Shown here one piece after another: positions 1-6,806 of a stretch of DNA of 13,426 nucleotides (its first letter is position 1; each line of letters begins with the position of its first letter). Location: positions 1 through 13,426 of the forward strand of contig JAXDKI010000485.1 in assembly GCA_034667245.1 (NCBI GenBank). The letters are read 5' to 3'. The position numbers were made by a program, and so were the translations under genes. The stretch comes from DATBFX01 sp034667245 (GTDB lineage: Bacteria > Chloroflexota > Chloroflexia > Thermomicrobiales > UBA6265). The notes beneath the pieces were generated by a model, which was not told where the DNA came from, ran no database searches, and saw only the letters and a list, made by a program, of their open reading frames with translations.

Positions 1-2
1 GG

Positions 3-491
3 GTTCTGTACAACGATACGCGCGTTGGCGGCTCCATCTTCATCCGGATCCGCGCGGGCGAGCACGTCGTTTGCGACTGGTACAACCTTGTCCGGCCGGT
101 GCCCCAGGGCATCACGTTGAATATCCACGCTTTCACGTGCCCGGCCAACACAAAGGGAGACTACTTCACGGCGTGCCATAATCGTGCCCACGCGAAGGAA
201 GGCGTCGCATTCCAAGGGGACGCCGGTGGAGGCTTCGTTGCGGGCACGATCAACGCGCAGGGTCGGCTGACGCTAGCGCTCTCGACTGTCGCGACCGGTA
301 GGGTTAGCGTTCAGGTGGAAGAAGAGGTCGCTGCCATCACCAAGGATGGGGCGTTCGTCTTCTGCTCCTCGGCGGGCAACCACGGCAAGGGCGATATCCT
401 GGGCGGCGTGACGGTCTACAACGGCGTCATCAACATCAGGGTCCAGGACGGCACGACAGTCACCTGCGACTGGTTCAACTTGACACCGTAG
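3..491 (+). CDS. Secreted repeat protein with CDWYN-type prealbumin-like domains (C-terminal part only)
   Basis: The frame is open to the left edge of the window, so the gene starts upstream; the GTG at 99 is internal. About 162 residues are visible. They contain the end of one repeat (VVCDWYNLVRP) and one complete repeat that begins ITLNIHAFTCP, carries paired cysteines (TACHN, FVFCSS) and ends VTCDWFNLTP at the stop. This layout (ITxxxxxCP, then a beta-rich body, then VxCDWYN) is typical of tandem SpaA/prealbumin-like domains in secreted or surface proteins of Thermomicrobia and other Chloroflexi. There is no LPXTG motif, membrane anchor or sorting tail after the last repeat. The protein is therefore probably released or held by an upstream domain. 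Role: likely cell-surface or extracellular structure; substrate unknown. It converges on recF across a strong hairpin. Confidence 0.7.
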   Translation, partial: VLYNDTRVGGSIFIRIRAGEHVVCDWYNLVRPVPQGITLNIHAFTCPANTKGDYFTACHNRAHAKEGVAFQGDAGGGFVAGTINAQGRLTLALSTVATGRVSVQVEEEVAAITKDGAFVFCSSAGNHGKGDILGGVTVYNGVINIRVQDGTTVTCDWFNLTP

Positions 492-543
492 CTTCGTGCG
501 GGGCAATCGCTCCGCGCTCACAGGCTACACACGCCCGATGCGT

Positions 544-581
544 GCGACCCCGGTCGAGGTTGCAGACCTGACCGGGGTCGC
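544..581. terminator. Perfect 12-bp inverted repeat between convergent genes
   Basis: GCGACCCCGGTC (544-555) pairs perfectly with GACCGGGGTCGC (570-581). An inner AGGT/ACCT extension (557-560 with 566-569) leaves a 5-nt loop. The hairpin lies 53 bases after the stop of the repeat-protein gene and is symmetric, so it could end transcription from both sides. There is no T-run, so it may be a Rho-assisted or stability hairpin. Confidence 0.6.
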
Positions 582-600
582 GCGCATCTCGCGCTGACGC

Positions 601-636
601 GACCGGCTTCGGGCGACTTTGCGCCAAAGCCGTGTC
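601..636 (-). terminator. Possible recF transcript-end hairpin
   Basis: CGGCTT (604-609) pairs with AAGCCG (627-632), extended by GAC/GTC across one bulge and capped by an inner GGCG/CGCC stem. It lies about 75 bases beyond the recF stop on the minus strand. No T-tract follows, so the role is tentative. Confidence 0.35.
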
Positions 637-709
637 AGCGTGCCCCGCCTCAGCGCGTGGTGTGCGCCTCGTTACCTCACCCCGAGCCGGATCGGGCGAA
701 CACGAGCTA

Positions 710-1906
710 TCAGGTGCGAATCGCCCCTTGGGTCACCTCGGCGCGGGGCAAAGCGGACAGCGGTGAGCGGTCGATCGTTTCGACGTCGGTTGCCGTCACC
801 ACAACCTGGGCATCGAGCGCGACGACGGCCTGCGTCAGGTCGTCCCGGCGCCTGGGATCCAGCTCCGAAAGGACGTCGTCGAGTAGAATGACCGGTCGCT
901 CCCCGGACTCCTCCATCATGACGTCGGTCTCGGCCAGTTTGAGCGCGACGACCGCCAGGCGCTGCTGTCCGCGCGACCCGAAAGTCCCGACGTCCATGCC
1001 GTCAATCGCGATCGAGAAGTCGTCGCGGTGGGGGCCGACGAGACTGACACCGCGACGCATTTCGTCTCGCCGAAGCTCCTGCAGCTGCTCCGAGAACGCG
1101 CGGGCAATCACGGCTTGCGTGGAGTCCGGGTCTCCGCTCTCCGCGGTGGCGCGGCACGATGGATCGTCGATGCTCGGTCGGAATTCGACCGCCAGTACCC
1201 GCTCGTCGCCGAAGGTAGCGAAGCGCTCGGCGGCGTGGGCCGCGAGACTGCGGATCGAGAGCATCCGCCGTGCAACCAAACGCGAACCGAAGGCGACTAG
1301 TTCCTCGTCCCAGAAGGCGAGCTGAGCCGCGGCGGTTGGGGAGTTCGCGCTCACGCCCTCCCGACCGAGCGACTTCAAGAGGCTGTTGCGCTGCTCGAGG
1401 ATCCGATTGTAGCGAGAAAGGGCCCGCAGATAGCGGCCATCGACCTGCGAGATCATGAGATCGAGATAGCGCCGGCGACCCGAGGGTGAACCGGAGACGA
1501 GTGCGACGTCCTCTGGGGCGAAAAGGACCGTCTTCAGGGAGCCTACGGCGTCCATGGCCCTGACGTTGCGGCCGTTGAGGCGAATCGCCTTTTGGAGTTG
1601 GCCGCTTCCGCCGGCGTCGAGTTGGAGCGCGATCTCGACGTCGACCTCGTCGTCGAGGCGTTCGACGTGACCGCGGACACGGGCGAACGGAGGAAAGCCG
1701 AGTTCCTGGCCGCTCCGCCAGTTGATCACCTCTCGCTCGCCGCCACTCCGTGCCGAACGCGTCGTCGCCAGCATCGCGATCGCCTCAAGGAGCGTCGATT
1801 TGCCGCTGGCGTTGGCACCATGCAGCGCCAGCCCAGCGGGGCCGAGTTCGAGTTCCAGGTGGTGATAGAGGCGGAATTCTTCGAGGAGGAGGCGGCGAAG
1901 TTGCAT
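710..1906 (-). CDS. recF: DNA replication and repair protein RecF
   Basis: 398 aa, slightly longer than the usual 360-375. RecF is an SMC-like ATPase that binds gapped DNA at ssDNA-dsDNA junctions and helps RecO/RecR load RecA. Visible motifs in order: N-terminal LLLEEFRLYHHLEL; Walker A GANASGKST (about 30-38); NGRNVRAMDAVGSLKTVLFAPED, a strong RecF marker; SGSPSGRRRYLDLMISQ; VGPHRDDF; ABC signature SRGQQR (about 311-316); and Walker B VILLDDVLSELD (about 339-350). It follows dnaN on the same strand with 41 bases between them, the classic dnaN-recF pair. No good Shine-Dalgarno sequence is seen before the ATG, and a hairpin sits in the gap, so translation may be coupled to dnaN or kept low. 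No gyrB follows. Confidence 0.95.
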   Translation of the reverse strand: MQLRRLLLEEFRLYHHLELELGPAGLALHGANASGKSTLLEAIAMLATTRSARSGGEREVINWRSGQELGFPPFARVRGHVERLDDEVDVEIALQLDAGGSGQLQKAIRLNGRNVRAMDAVGSLKTVLFAPEDVALVSGSPSGRRRYLDLMISQVDGRYLRALSRYNRILEQRNSLLKSLGREGVSANSPTAAAQLAFWDEELVAFGSRLVARRMLSIRSLAAHAAERFATFGDERVLAVEFRPSIDDPSCRATAESGDPDSTQAVIARAFSEQLQELRRDEMRRGVSLVGPHRDDFSIAIDGMDVGTFGSRGQQRLAVVALKLAETDVMMEESGERPVILLDDVLSELDPRRRDDLTQAVVALDAQVVVTATDVETIDRSPLSALPRAEVTQGAIRT

Positions 1907-1921
1907 CTGCGGGGGCAGGAG

Positions 1922-1944
1922 CGAGCGGCGCGGGGAGCCGCTCG
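1922..1944 (-). promoter_or_regulatory. Intercistronic hairpin between dnaN and recF
   Basis: CGAGCGGC (1922-1929) and GCCGCTCG (1937-1944) form a perfect 8-bp stem with a 7-nt loop. The stem begins 3 bases after the dnaN stop and ends 15 bases before the recF ATG. It could protect the dnaN mRNA end, attenuate recF, or limit ribosome access to recF. Its function is inferred from position only. Confidence 0.45.
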
Positions 1945-1947
1945 GGC

Positions 1948-3090
1948 CTAATGAGCGCCGATAACCATCGGCATGATCACGTGCGTATAGTCTTCCGAGC
2001 CGGCCGGGCGGACGATGCCGGCTTGGTTGGCTCCGTTCATACCGAGCACGACCTGGCCTTGCTTGACGACGCCAAGCACGTCCGTGAGATAGCGCGCGTT
2101 GAATGCGATCTGCAGTTCCGGTCCGCTCACCGACGAATCGACGTACGATTGGCTGTTACCACGCTCGGCGGCGGTCGCTGTGATCTCGATCGTGCCGGGC
2201 ATCACGTCGTCGTCGCCCGGGCGGACGATCAGGCGAATGACGTCGTTGTTGTCGCGGGCGAAGTAGCTGGCGCGGCGCACGGCATTCATGAACGCTTCGC
2301 GGCCGAGCTCGACTCGGGTCGAGAACTCGCGGGGCACGATCTGCCGGAAGTCCGGGAACGTCCCTTCGATGAGACGCGACAGGAACTCCGTCTCGCCGAC
2401 GCGCGCGAGTAACTGGCTCTGATTCGGGGTGATTGCCAGCTTCACCGGTTCGGTCGAGTCGCCGACGATCCGTGCCAACTCCCGGAGCGCACGTGCCGGG
2501 ACGATCACGTCGAGCCGCGACGGCACGGTCTCGGTCAGGGCACCCTCGCGAACCGCGAGTCGGAACCCATCGGCCGCTGCCAGCGTCAGCGTCTGGTCCT
2601 CGAACCGGCAGAGGACGCCCGCCAGGACCGGCCGGCTGTCGTCGCTCGCCGCCGCGAACTCGACCTGGGCGATCATCTCGCGAAAGACCTGGGGATCGAC
2701 CGATGCCGAAAAGGCCTCGCCGCCGACCGTTGGAATGACCGGGAAATCGTCGGCGTCGATCCCGTTGATCGCCGCTTTGTCGCGACCGCACTGCACGAGA
2801 AGCGACGACCGCACCGGGTCGGACGAAAGTTGAACGGCGTCGGCCGGCAAGGTGTTGACAAACTCGGACAACAGGCGAGCGTCGACGGTGATCCGACCTT
2901 CGTCTTCGATCGATGCGCCGATCCAGGTCGTGATGCCGATTTCCAGGTTTGTCGCCGCGATCTTGAGCCGGCCGTCGTCGGTCGTGAGCAACACGTTGCT
3001 CAGCACCGGCAGGGCGGTTTTCGTTGCCACTGCGCGCGAAACCTGGGCCAGCGCTCGTTGCAGATTCTCTTGGAGGCAGGAGACCTTCAC
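1948..3090 (-). CDS. dnaN: DNA polymerase III sliding clamp, beta subunit
   Basis: 380 aa from the GTG at 3090, a normal beta-clamp length. It forms the dimeric ring that tethers DNA polymerase III and repair factors to DNA. Evidence: N-terminus KVSCLQENLQRALAQVSRAVATK with TALPVLSNVLL; NGIDADDFPVIP; RPVLAGVLCRF and ADGFRLAVRE in the middle domain; SRLIEGTFPDFRQIVP; NARYLTDVL; and the C-terminal YTHVIMPMVI element, typical of the client-binding groove end. The frame is open 44 codons further upstream (an ATG lies at 3135). I prefer GTG 3090 because it matches the family N-terminus, has a GGAAGGG Shine-Dalgarno upstream, and the promoter -10 lies at 3134-3139, making upstream starts non-transcribed. 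recF follows. No dnaA or gyrB is present in the window. Confidence 0.97.
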   Translation of the reverse strand: MKVSCLQENLQRALAQVSRAVATKTALPVLSNVLLTTDDGRLKIAATNLEIGITTWIGASIEDEGRITVDARLLSEFVNTLPADAVQLSSDPVRSSLLVQCGRDKAAINGIDADDFPVIPTVGGEAFSASVDPQVFREMIAQVEFAAASDDSRPVLAGVLCRFEDQTLTLAAADGFRLAVREGALTETVPSRLDVIVPARALRELARIVGDSTEPVKLAITPNQSQLLARVGETEFLSRLIEGTFPDFRQIVPREFSTRVELGREAFMNAVRRASYFARDNNDVIRLIVRPGDDDVMPGTIEITATAAERGNSQSYVDSSVSGPELQIAFNARYLTDVLGVVKQGQVVLGMNGANQAGIVRPAGSEDYTHVIMPMVIGAH

Positions 3091-3133
3091 CCGCTCATCC
3101 CTTCCGTCGATGAGTGTCCGTACACTTTCCCGC

Positions 3134-3142
3134 ATTATAGCA
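3134..3142 (-). promoter_or_regulatory. Extended -10 promoter of dnaN-recF
   Basis: On the minus strand this reads TGCTATAAT: a perfect -10 hexamer preceded by the TGn extension. No recognisable -35 lies 16-18 bases upstream, as is common for extended -10 promoters. The predicted start is near 3128, giving a leader of about 38 bases and supporting the GTG start at 3090. Confidence 0.7.
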
Positions 3143-3194
3143 TACCGTTTCGCCGACGCAGGGTTTCGCCGCCTCGACGGGTGCCCTTGCCAAC

Positions 3195-3223
3195 TTGACA
3201 CCTGCCAAATGACGACGTACAAT
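3195..3223 (+). promoter_or_regulatory. Consensus sigma70-type promoter of the annealase operon
   Basis: TTGACA (3195-3200), a 17-base spacer, then TACAAT (3218-3223). The -35 is perfect, the spacing ideal and the -10 has one mismatch. The predicted start is near 3230, directly beside the LexA-type box, so a bound repressor would cover the start site. It diverges from the dnaN promoter. Confidence 0.85.
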
Positions 3224-3230
3224 TCAGTCA

Positions 3231-3242
3231 GAACATTTGTTC
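3231..3242. promoter_or_regulatory. LexA (SOS) box, GAAC-N4-GTTC
   Basis: GAACATTTGTTC has perfect half-sites of the Bacillus/Gram-positive type LexA (DinR) operator, whose core is GAAC-N4-GTTC. It lies 7 bases downstream of the -10, at the expected transcription start, an effective repression position. A box with the same half-sites lies in front of ruvB at 7912-7923, which argues against chance. Confidence 0.82.
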
Positions 3243-3255
3243 GTCAGTACTGACG
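3242..3255. promoter_or_regulatory. Perfect 14-bp palindrome next to the LexA box
   Basis: CGTCAGTACTGACG is a perfect dyad with no loop. It overlaps the last base of the LexA-type box and ends immediately before the AGGAGGT ribosome-binding site (3256-3262). With no loop it is more likely a protein-binding site than an RNA hairpin. The binding factor is unknown. Confidence 0.5.
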
Positions 3256-3270
3256 AGGAGGTCCTCAGCG

Positions 3271-3903
3271 ATGGCGCAGCAGAGCAATTTCGATCCGAGT
3301 CGCTACCTGACCAAGGTCGGTGCCTCGGACTATCTGGAAGTCAAGTGGCGCTTGGTCTGGCTGCGCGAGGCGCACCCGGACGCGGCAATCGATACCGAGC
3401 TCGTCAGTCATGACGATCAGATGGCTGTCTTCCGGGCTCGGGTCACGATCCCGGGCGGCGGATCCGCGACCGGTTGGGGCAGTGAGGGCTACAACGACTT
3501 CCGCGACTACCTGGAAAAGGCGGAGACCAAGGCGCTGGGGCGGGCGCTGGCCGCGCTCGGGTTCGGCACCCAGTTCTGCCCCGACTTCGACTTCGGCGCC
3601 ACGCAGGGCGCGGTCGTCGATTCGCCGATCGACTTCGCCTCGACCCGAGGCCGCCGCATGGCCGAGGGGCAGAGTGACGGCGGCGAACGCCGAGTCGCCA
3701 GCCTCAACCAGCCGGTGACCCCGCGGCAGCTCAAGTTCATTCAGGCAATCGCACGGGAGAAGGGTCTGTCCGACGACGAGCTGAACGGCGAGATCGAGCG
3801 CGTCTATGGCAAGGCGACGGTTGCCGAACTGGACCGCCGCGACGCTTCGGCCTTTATCGACCGCCTCCAGACGCGGCGGCCGGCCACCGAACTGGCCTCT
3901 TAA
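3271..3903 (+). CDS. Rad52-like / phage-type single-strand DNA annealing protein (putative)
   Basis: 210 aa; ATG with AGGAGGT (3256-3262) eight bases upstream. The N-terminal domain (about 10-110) has YLEVKWRLVWLREAHPD, then ATGWGSE, then FRDYLEKAETKALGRALAALGFG. The last block, an acidic-led ETKALGRAL helix followed by LGFG, is shared by Rad52/Sak-like and other phage-type annealing proteins. A probably disordered linker (about 122-146) leads to a C-terminal helical domain, PVTPRQLKFIQAIAREKGLSDDELN to FIDRL (about 148-200). That TxxQxxFIxxLAxxKGLSDEEL-type domain is often fused to phage recombination and ssDNA-binding proteins. Expected role: annealing complementary single strands during repair. 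The strong promoter and LexA-type box imply DNA-damage induction. It is divergent from dnaN-recF. Family assignment is by motif only; another ssDNA-binding role is possible. Confidence 0.68.
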   Translation: MAQQSNFDPSRYLTKVGASDYLEVKWRLVWLREAHPDAAIDTELVSHDDQMAVFRARVTIPGGGSATGWGSEGYNDFRDYLEKAETKALGRALAALGFGTQFCPDFDFGATQGAVVDSPIDFASTRGRRMAEGQSDGGERRVASLNQPVTPRQLKFIQAIAREKGLSDDELNGEIERVYGKATVAELDRRDASAFIDRLQTRRPATELAS

Positions 3904-3962
3904 TCGACGGACTCGGGCGTGGCGGGATGGTCGGCGGCGTTGGGGCTGAGAGGAGGATGGTC

Positions 3963-4181
3963 TTGAACGAGTTACTGCGACTTACCGTCGCCGACGGCAC
4001 TGGAGATAACCAGGGTCTGGACCGGCGTCGGCTGTCCCTCGCGCGTCGTCTCGACGACGGCTATCGCCGGATCGACCAGGCGATCACGACCGGCGCCGAC
4101 GTCTCCGCCTGGGAGTCATTCTGGATCGACCTCTTGCGCGAGTACGAGGCGGTCTGCGACGATCTGCGCGAGGCGGCCTGA
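3963..4181 (+). CDS. Small helical protein downstream of the annealase (unknown function)
   Basis: 72 aa from a TTG at 3963, which has AGGAGG (3951-3956) at an ideal 6-base spacing. The in-frame ATG at 3957 directly abuts that site with no spacing, and the ATG at 3927 has no good site, so TTG is favoured. The frame is the same from all three. The body is mostly helical: RRRLSLARRLDDGYRRIDQAI, then a break (TTGADVS), then WESFWIDLLREYEAVCDDLREAA, acidic and probably coiled. There is no signal peptide or metal-binding motif. It lies 59 bases after the annealase gene, before a shared terminator, and is presumably in the same SOS-type transcript. I do not recognise a family; an accessory partner of the annealase is a guess from position. 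Confidence 0.6.
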   Translation: MNELLRLTVADGTGDNQGLDRRRLSLARRLDDGYRRIDQAITTGADVSAWESFWIDLLREYEAVCDDLREAA

Positions 4182-4209
4182 GCCCGTTCCGACCGATACT
4201 GCCAACGAG

Positions 4210-4240
4210 ACGAGCGCTGGGAAGCCATCCCAGCGCTCGT
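4210..4240. terminator. Strong bidirectional intrinsic terminator
   Basis: ACGAGCGCTGGGA (4210-4222) pairs perfectly over 13 bp with TCCCAGCGCTCGT (4228-4240) around a 5-nt loop. TCTTGCGTCT follows on the plus strand. It lies between the converging annealase operon and cyclophilin operon and probably ends both. Confidence 0.85.
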
Positions 4241-4274
4241 TCTTGCGTCTGTAGAGGTCCGCGCGGTGACGGCA

Positions 4275-4808
4275 CTATGCCTCGGAAATCGTCACCTTCT
4301 GGAGCGTAATCGGCTCCGCCGGCGTGGATCGCTCGCCGTGGGCGCTGCTCTTCGTCGGCGTCTTGGCGATCGTGTTGACGACATCCATGCCCGACGTCAC
4401 CTTGCCGAAGATGGTGTAGTTCTTCGGCAACTGACGCCCTGAGTCCCCGACGATGACGAAGAACTGGCTGCCGTTGGTGTTCGGACCCGCGTTCGCCATC
4501 GCCAGCGTGCCCAGTTCGTAGTTCCGCTTGATCGGCTCGTCTTCGAATTTGTAGCCGGGTCCGCCGCGGCCGGTCCCGGTCGGATCACCACCCTGGATGA
4601 CGAAGCCGTCGATGATCCGGTGGACGGGCGTGTTGTCGTAATAACCGGCCCGCGCCAGGAAGACGAAGTTGTTCACCGTCTTCGGCGCGTCATCCGGATA
4701 GAATTCGACCTCGAAACTCCCCTTGTTCGTTTCGACCGTCCCGGTGTATCGCTTTGCCGGATCGATCTCCATCGCCGGTGGCTTGCTCCATTGCTGCTGA
4801 GCCGACAT
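4275..4808 (-). CDS. Peptidyl-prolyl cis-trans isomerase, cyclophilin type (cytoplasmic)
   Basis: 177 aa. The start is the ATG at 4808, with AAGGAGG four bases upstream; the frame stays open further upstream but that part looks non-coding. It catalyses cis-trans isomerisation of X-Pro bonds during protein folding. The cyclophilin core runs from about residue 20: KGSFEVEFYPDDAPKTVNNFVFLAR; catalytic block HRIIDGFVIQGGDPTGTG (Arg64, Phe69, Gln72); MANAGPNTNGSQFFV (about 104-118); and YTIFGKVTSGMDVV. The Trp of human CypA is replaced by the LPKNYTIF region, as is usual in bacterial members. No signal peptide. It lies 109 bases after a lipoprotein paralogue that is very similar over the whole domain, indicating tandem duplication with different cell locations. 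It is last in the minus-strand run. Confidence 0.92.
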   Translation of the reverse strand: MSAQQQWSKPPAMEIDPAKRYTGTVETNKGSFEVEFYPDDAPKTVNNFVFLARAGYYDNTPVHRIIDGFVIQGGDPTGTGRGGPGYKFEDEPIKRNYELGTLAMANAGPNTNGSQFFVIVGDSGRQLPKNYTIFGKVTSGMDVVNTIAKTPTKSSAHGERSTPAEPITLQKVTISEA

Positions 4809-4917
4809 CGTGCCTCCTTGCGCGTCAAGTCGCGCGCTTCGCCGCCGTAGCGCGGCTGCTACCCCTCGTGGAACTTCCACACCTTCGCCCCAGTGAAGTG
4901 CCGCGGGTCCCCGCGGC

Positions 4918-5691
4918 CTATCCTTCGGCGATCGTTACTTTCTGCAGCACGATCGGTTCCAGCGGTACCGACTCCTCTCCCCGTTCATTCGCCTTGGTGC
5001 GCGTCTGAGCGATGGTGTTCACGACGTCCATCCCCGAGATCACCTTCCCGAAGATCGTGTACTGCTTCGGGAGCTGGCGCCCCGCATCCCCGACGATGAC
5101 GAAAAATTGGCTGCCGTTCGTGTTGGCACCCGCGTTCGCCATGGCGAGCGTGCCCAATTCGTAGGTCTTCTTGATCGGCTCGTTCTCGAACTTGTAACCG
5201 GGGCCACCTCCGCCTGTGCCGGTCGGATCACCCCCCTGGATGACGAAGCCGGCGAGGATCCGATGAAACGGGGTGTTCTCGTAGTAGCCGGCCTTCGCCA
5301 GGCAGACGAAACTGTTGACCGTCTTTGGGGCGTCCTCGGGGAAGAACTCGACTTCGAAGGCGCCTTTGTTCGTCGTCAGCGTCGCCGTGTAGCGCTTCTT
5401 GGGATCGACGACCATCGCCGGCGATTGCTTCCACTGGAGAGGCTGCGTCGCCGCATTCCCGCTGCCTGACGTCTTGACGCGGTCAGCGGCCTTCCAGCAT
5501 CCACTCGCCACGTCGGCGTCGGCGGCGACACCCTCGGCGGGTGCGGTCAAAGTCGCGTCGGTCGATTCGGAATCGTCCTTCGATCCACAACCGGCGAGGA
5601 CCAAGGACGTCAGCAACACCAAGACAACGATCCGCGCCGCGGTCCCCTTCTTCGCCCACCGAGACACTATTCGCCACACGGCCACACCCAT
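4918..5691 (-). CDS. Lipoprotein peptidyl-prolyl cis-trans isomerase, cyclophilin type
   Basis: 257 aa from the ATG at 5691, preceded by GAGGTG; another ATG at 5727 is possible but has a weaker site. The N-terminus is basic (SRWAKKGTAAR), then has a hydrophobic stretch IVVLVLLTSLVLAGC ending in a lipobox (LVLAGC). It should therefore be lipid-anchored outside the membrane. A Ser/Asp/Ala-rich linker follows. The cyclophilin domain fills the C-terminal two thirds: KGAFEVEFFPEDAPKTVNSF, FHRILAGFVIQGGDPTGTG, MANAGANTNGSQFFV, YTIFGKVISGMDVV. The catalytic Arg and Gln and the NGSQFF loop are present. Expected role: folding of exported proteins. It lies 50 bases after queA and before a cytoplasmic paralogue. 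Confidence 0.92.
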   Translation of the reverse strand: MGVAVWRIVSRWAKKGTAARIVVLVLLTSLVLAGCGSKDDSESTDATLTAPAEGVAADADVASGCWKAADRVKTSGSGNAATQPLQWKQSPAMVVDPKKRYTATLTTNKGAFEVEFFPEDAPKTVNSFVCLAKAGYYENTPFHRILAGFVIQGGDPTGTGGGGPGYKFENEPIKKTYELGTLAMANAGANTNGSQFFVIVGDAGRQLPKQYTIFGKVISGMDVVNTIAQTRTKANERGEESVPLEPIVLQKVTIAEG

Positions 5692-5741
5692 CCGCCACCT
5701 CGCGAAACATGAACCCACAGCGAACATCTCGGATACCAACC

Positions 5742-6806
5742 CTACACGATCAGCATCGCGTCGCCAAATGAGAAGAACCGGTAGCGGCGCTCGATTGCCT
5801 CTCGGTAGGCCGCCAGGACTGGATCGCGACCGGCAAACGCGCTGATCATCATCAGCAGGGTAGAGCGGGGGAGATGGAAGTTCGTCAGGATCCCGTCGAC
5901 GATGCGCCACTCGTAGCCCGGAGTGATGAAGATGTCGGTGGCTCCTCCGAAGCCGCGCGGCGCGTCCTCGTGCCACCGGTGACCCAGCGTTTCGAGCGTC
6001 CGCGCCGCCGTCGTTCCTAACGCGATCGCACGCCCACCGGCTGCCCGCGTCGCCGCGATCAGGCCGGCGACCTCGTCCGACACCGTGCACCATTCGGAGT
6101 GGATGTGGTGCTCAGCGACCCGGTCGACCGTCACCGGGCGAAAGGTGTCCAGCCCGATGTGCAGCGTCACCTCGGCCCAGCCAACTCCTCGGGCGCGCAA
6201 GGCGTCTCGTAGGTCAGGCGTGATGTGCAACCCCGCCGTCGGTGCGGCGGCGGATCCAGGGATGCGTGCATAGGTTGTCTGGTAGCGTTCGGGTTCGGAG
6301 AGCGCGGCGTGGATGTACGGTGGCAGCGGGACGGTACCGAACTCGTCGAGCCGATCGTCAGCTCCGTCCGCGAATCGCACCTTTACGAGTCCCTCGCCGA
6401 CCCTCTCGACGATCTCGACCGTTCCTTCGGAGTTGCGACCGGCGTCTCGACCAACCAACAAAAGCCGGTCGCCGGCGTGCAACCGACGGGCCGGGCGCGC
6501 GAGCGCACTCCAAGTACCGTCGTCCCCCTGTTGAAGGAGGAGCAGCTCGACCCGGCCACCGGTCCCGGCGCGCCGGGCATGCAGTCGGGCGGGAATGACG
6601 CGACTGTTGTTCGCGACGACGAGGTCGCCGGGACGCAGCCAGTTTGGAAGGTCGCGAATGGCGGCATGACTGATCTTGCCGGACATGCGGTCGAGCACCA
6701 GCAGCCGTGACTGGTCGCGCTCCGGCAACGGCGTTTGGGCGATCAACTCGGGGGGCAGATCGTAGTCGAAGTCGGAGACCAGCAGATCGAGCGACGGATC
6801 CGTCAT
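5742..6806 (-). CDS. queA: S-adenosylmethionine:tRNA ribosyltransferase-isomerase
   Basis: 354 aa. QueA moves the ribosyl part of SAM onto 7-aminomethyl-7-deazaguanine in tRNA to form epoxyqueuosine, at wobble position 34 of GUN-anticodon tRNAs. Evidence: N-terminal LVSDFDYDLPPELIAQTPLP and RLLVLDR; NNSRVIPARL; YQTTYAR with AAPTAGLHIT; LHIGLDTFRPV; EWCTVS; IALGTTAARTLE; ITPGYEWRIVDGILTNFHLP; and the C-terminal FFSFGDAMLI. These blocks cover the full family length. The ATG overlaps the ruvB stop by one base (TGATG), a translational-coupling arrangement; a TTG one codon earlier is less likely. A fitting substrate, tRNA-His(GTG), lies in the same window. Confidence 0.96.
   Translation of the reverse strand: MTDPSLDLLVSDFDYDLPPELIAQTPLPERDQSRLLVLDRMSGKISHAAIRDLPNWLRPGDLVVANNSRVIPARLHARRAGTGGRVELLLLQQGDDGTWSALARPARRLHAGDRLLLVGRDAGRNSEGTVEIVERVGEGLVKVRFADGADDRLDEFGTVPLPPYIHAALSEPERYQTTYARIPGSAAAPTAGLHITPDLRDALRARGVGWAEVTLHIGLDTFRPVTVDRVAEHHIHSEWCTVSDEVAGLIAATRAAGGRAIALGTTAARTLETLGHRWHEDAPRGFGGATDIFITPGYEWRIVDGILTNFHLPRSTLLMMISAFAGRDPVLAAYREAIERRYRFFSFGDAMLIV

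Noticed and set aside
657..1325. 222-aa plus-strand frame antisense to recF
   Set aside because: Shadow of the recF reading frame: Ser/Arg-rich, no start signal, no motif.
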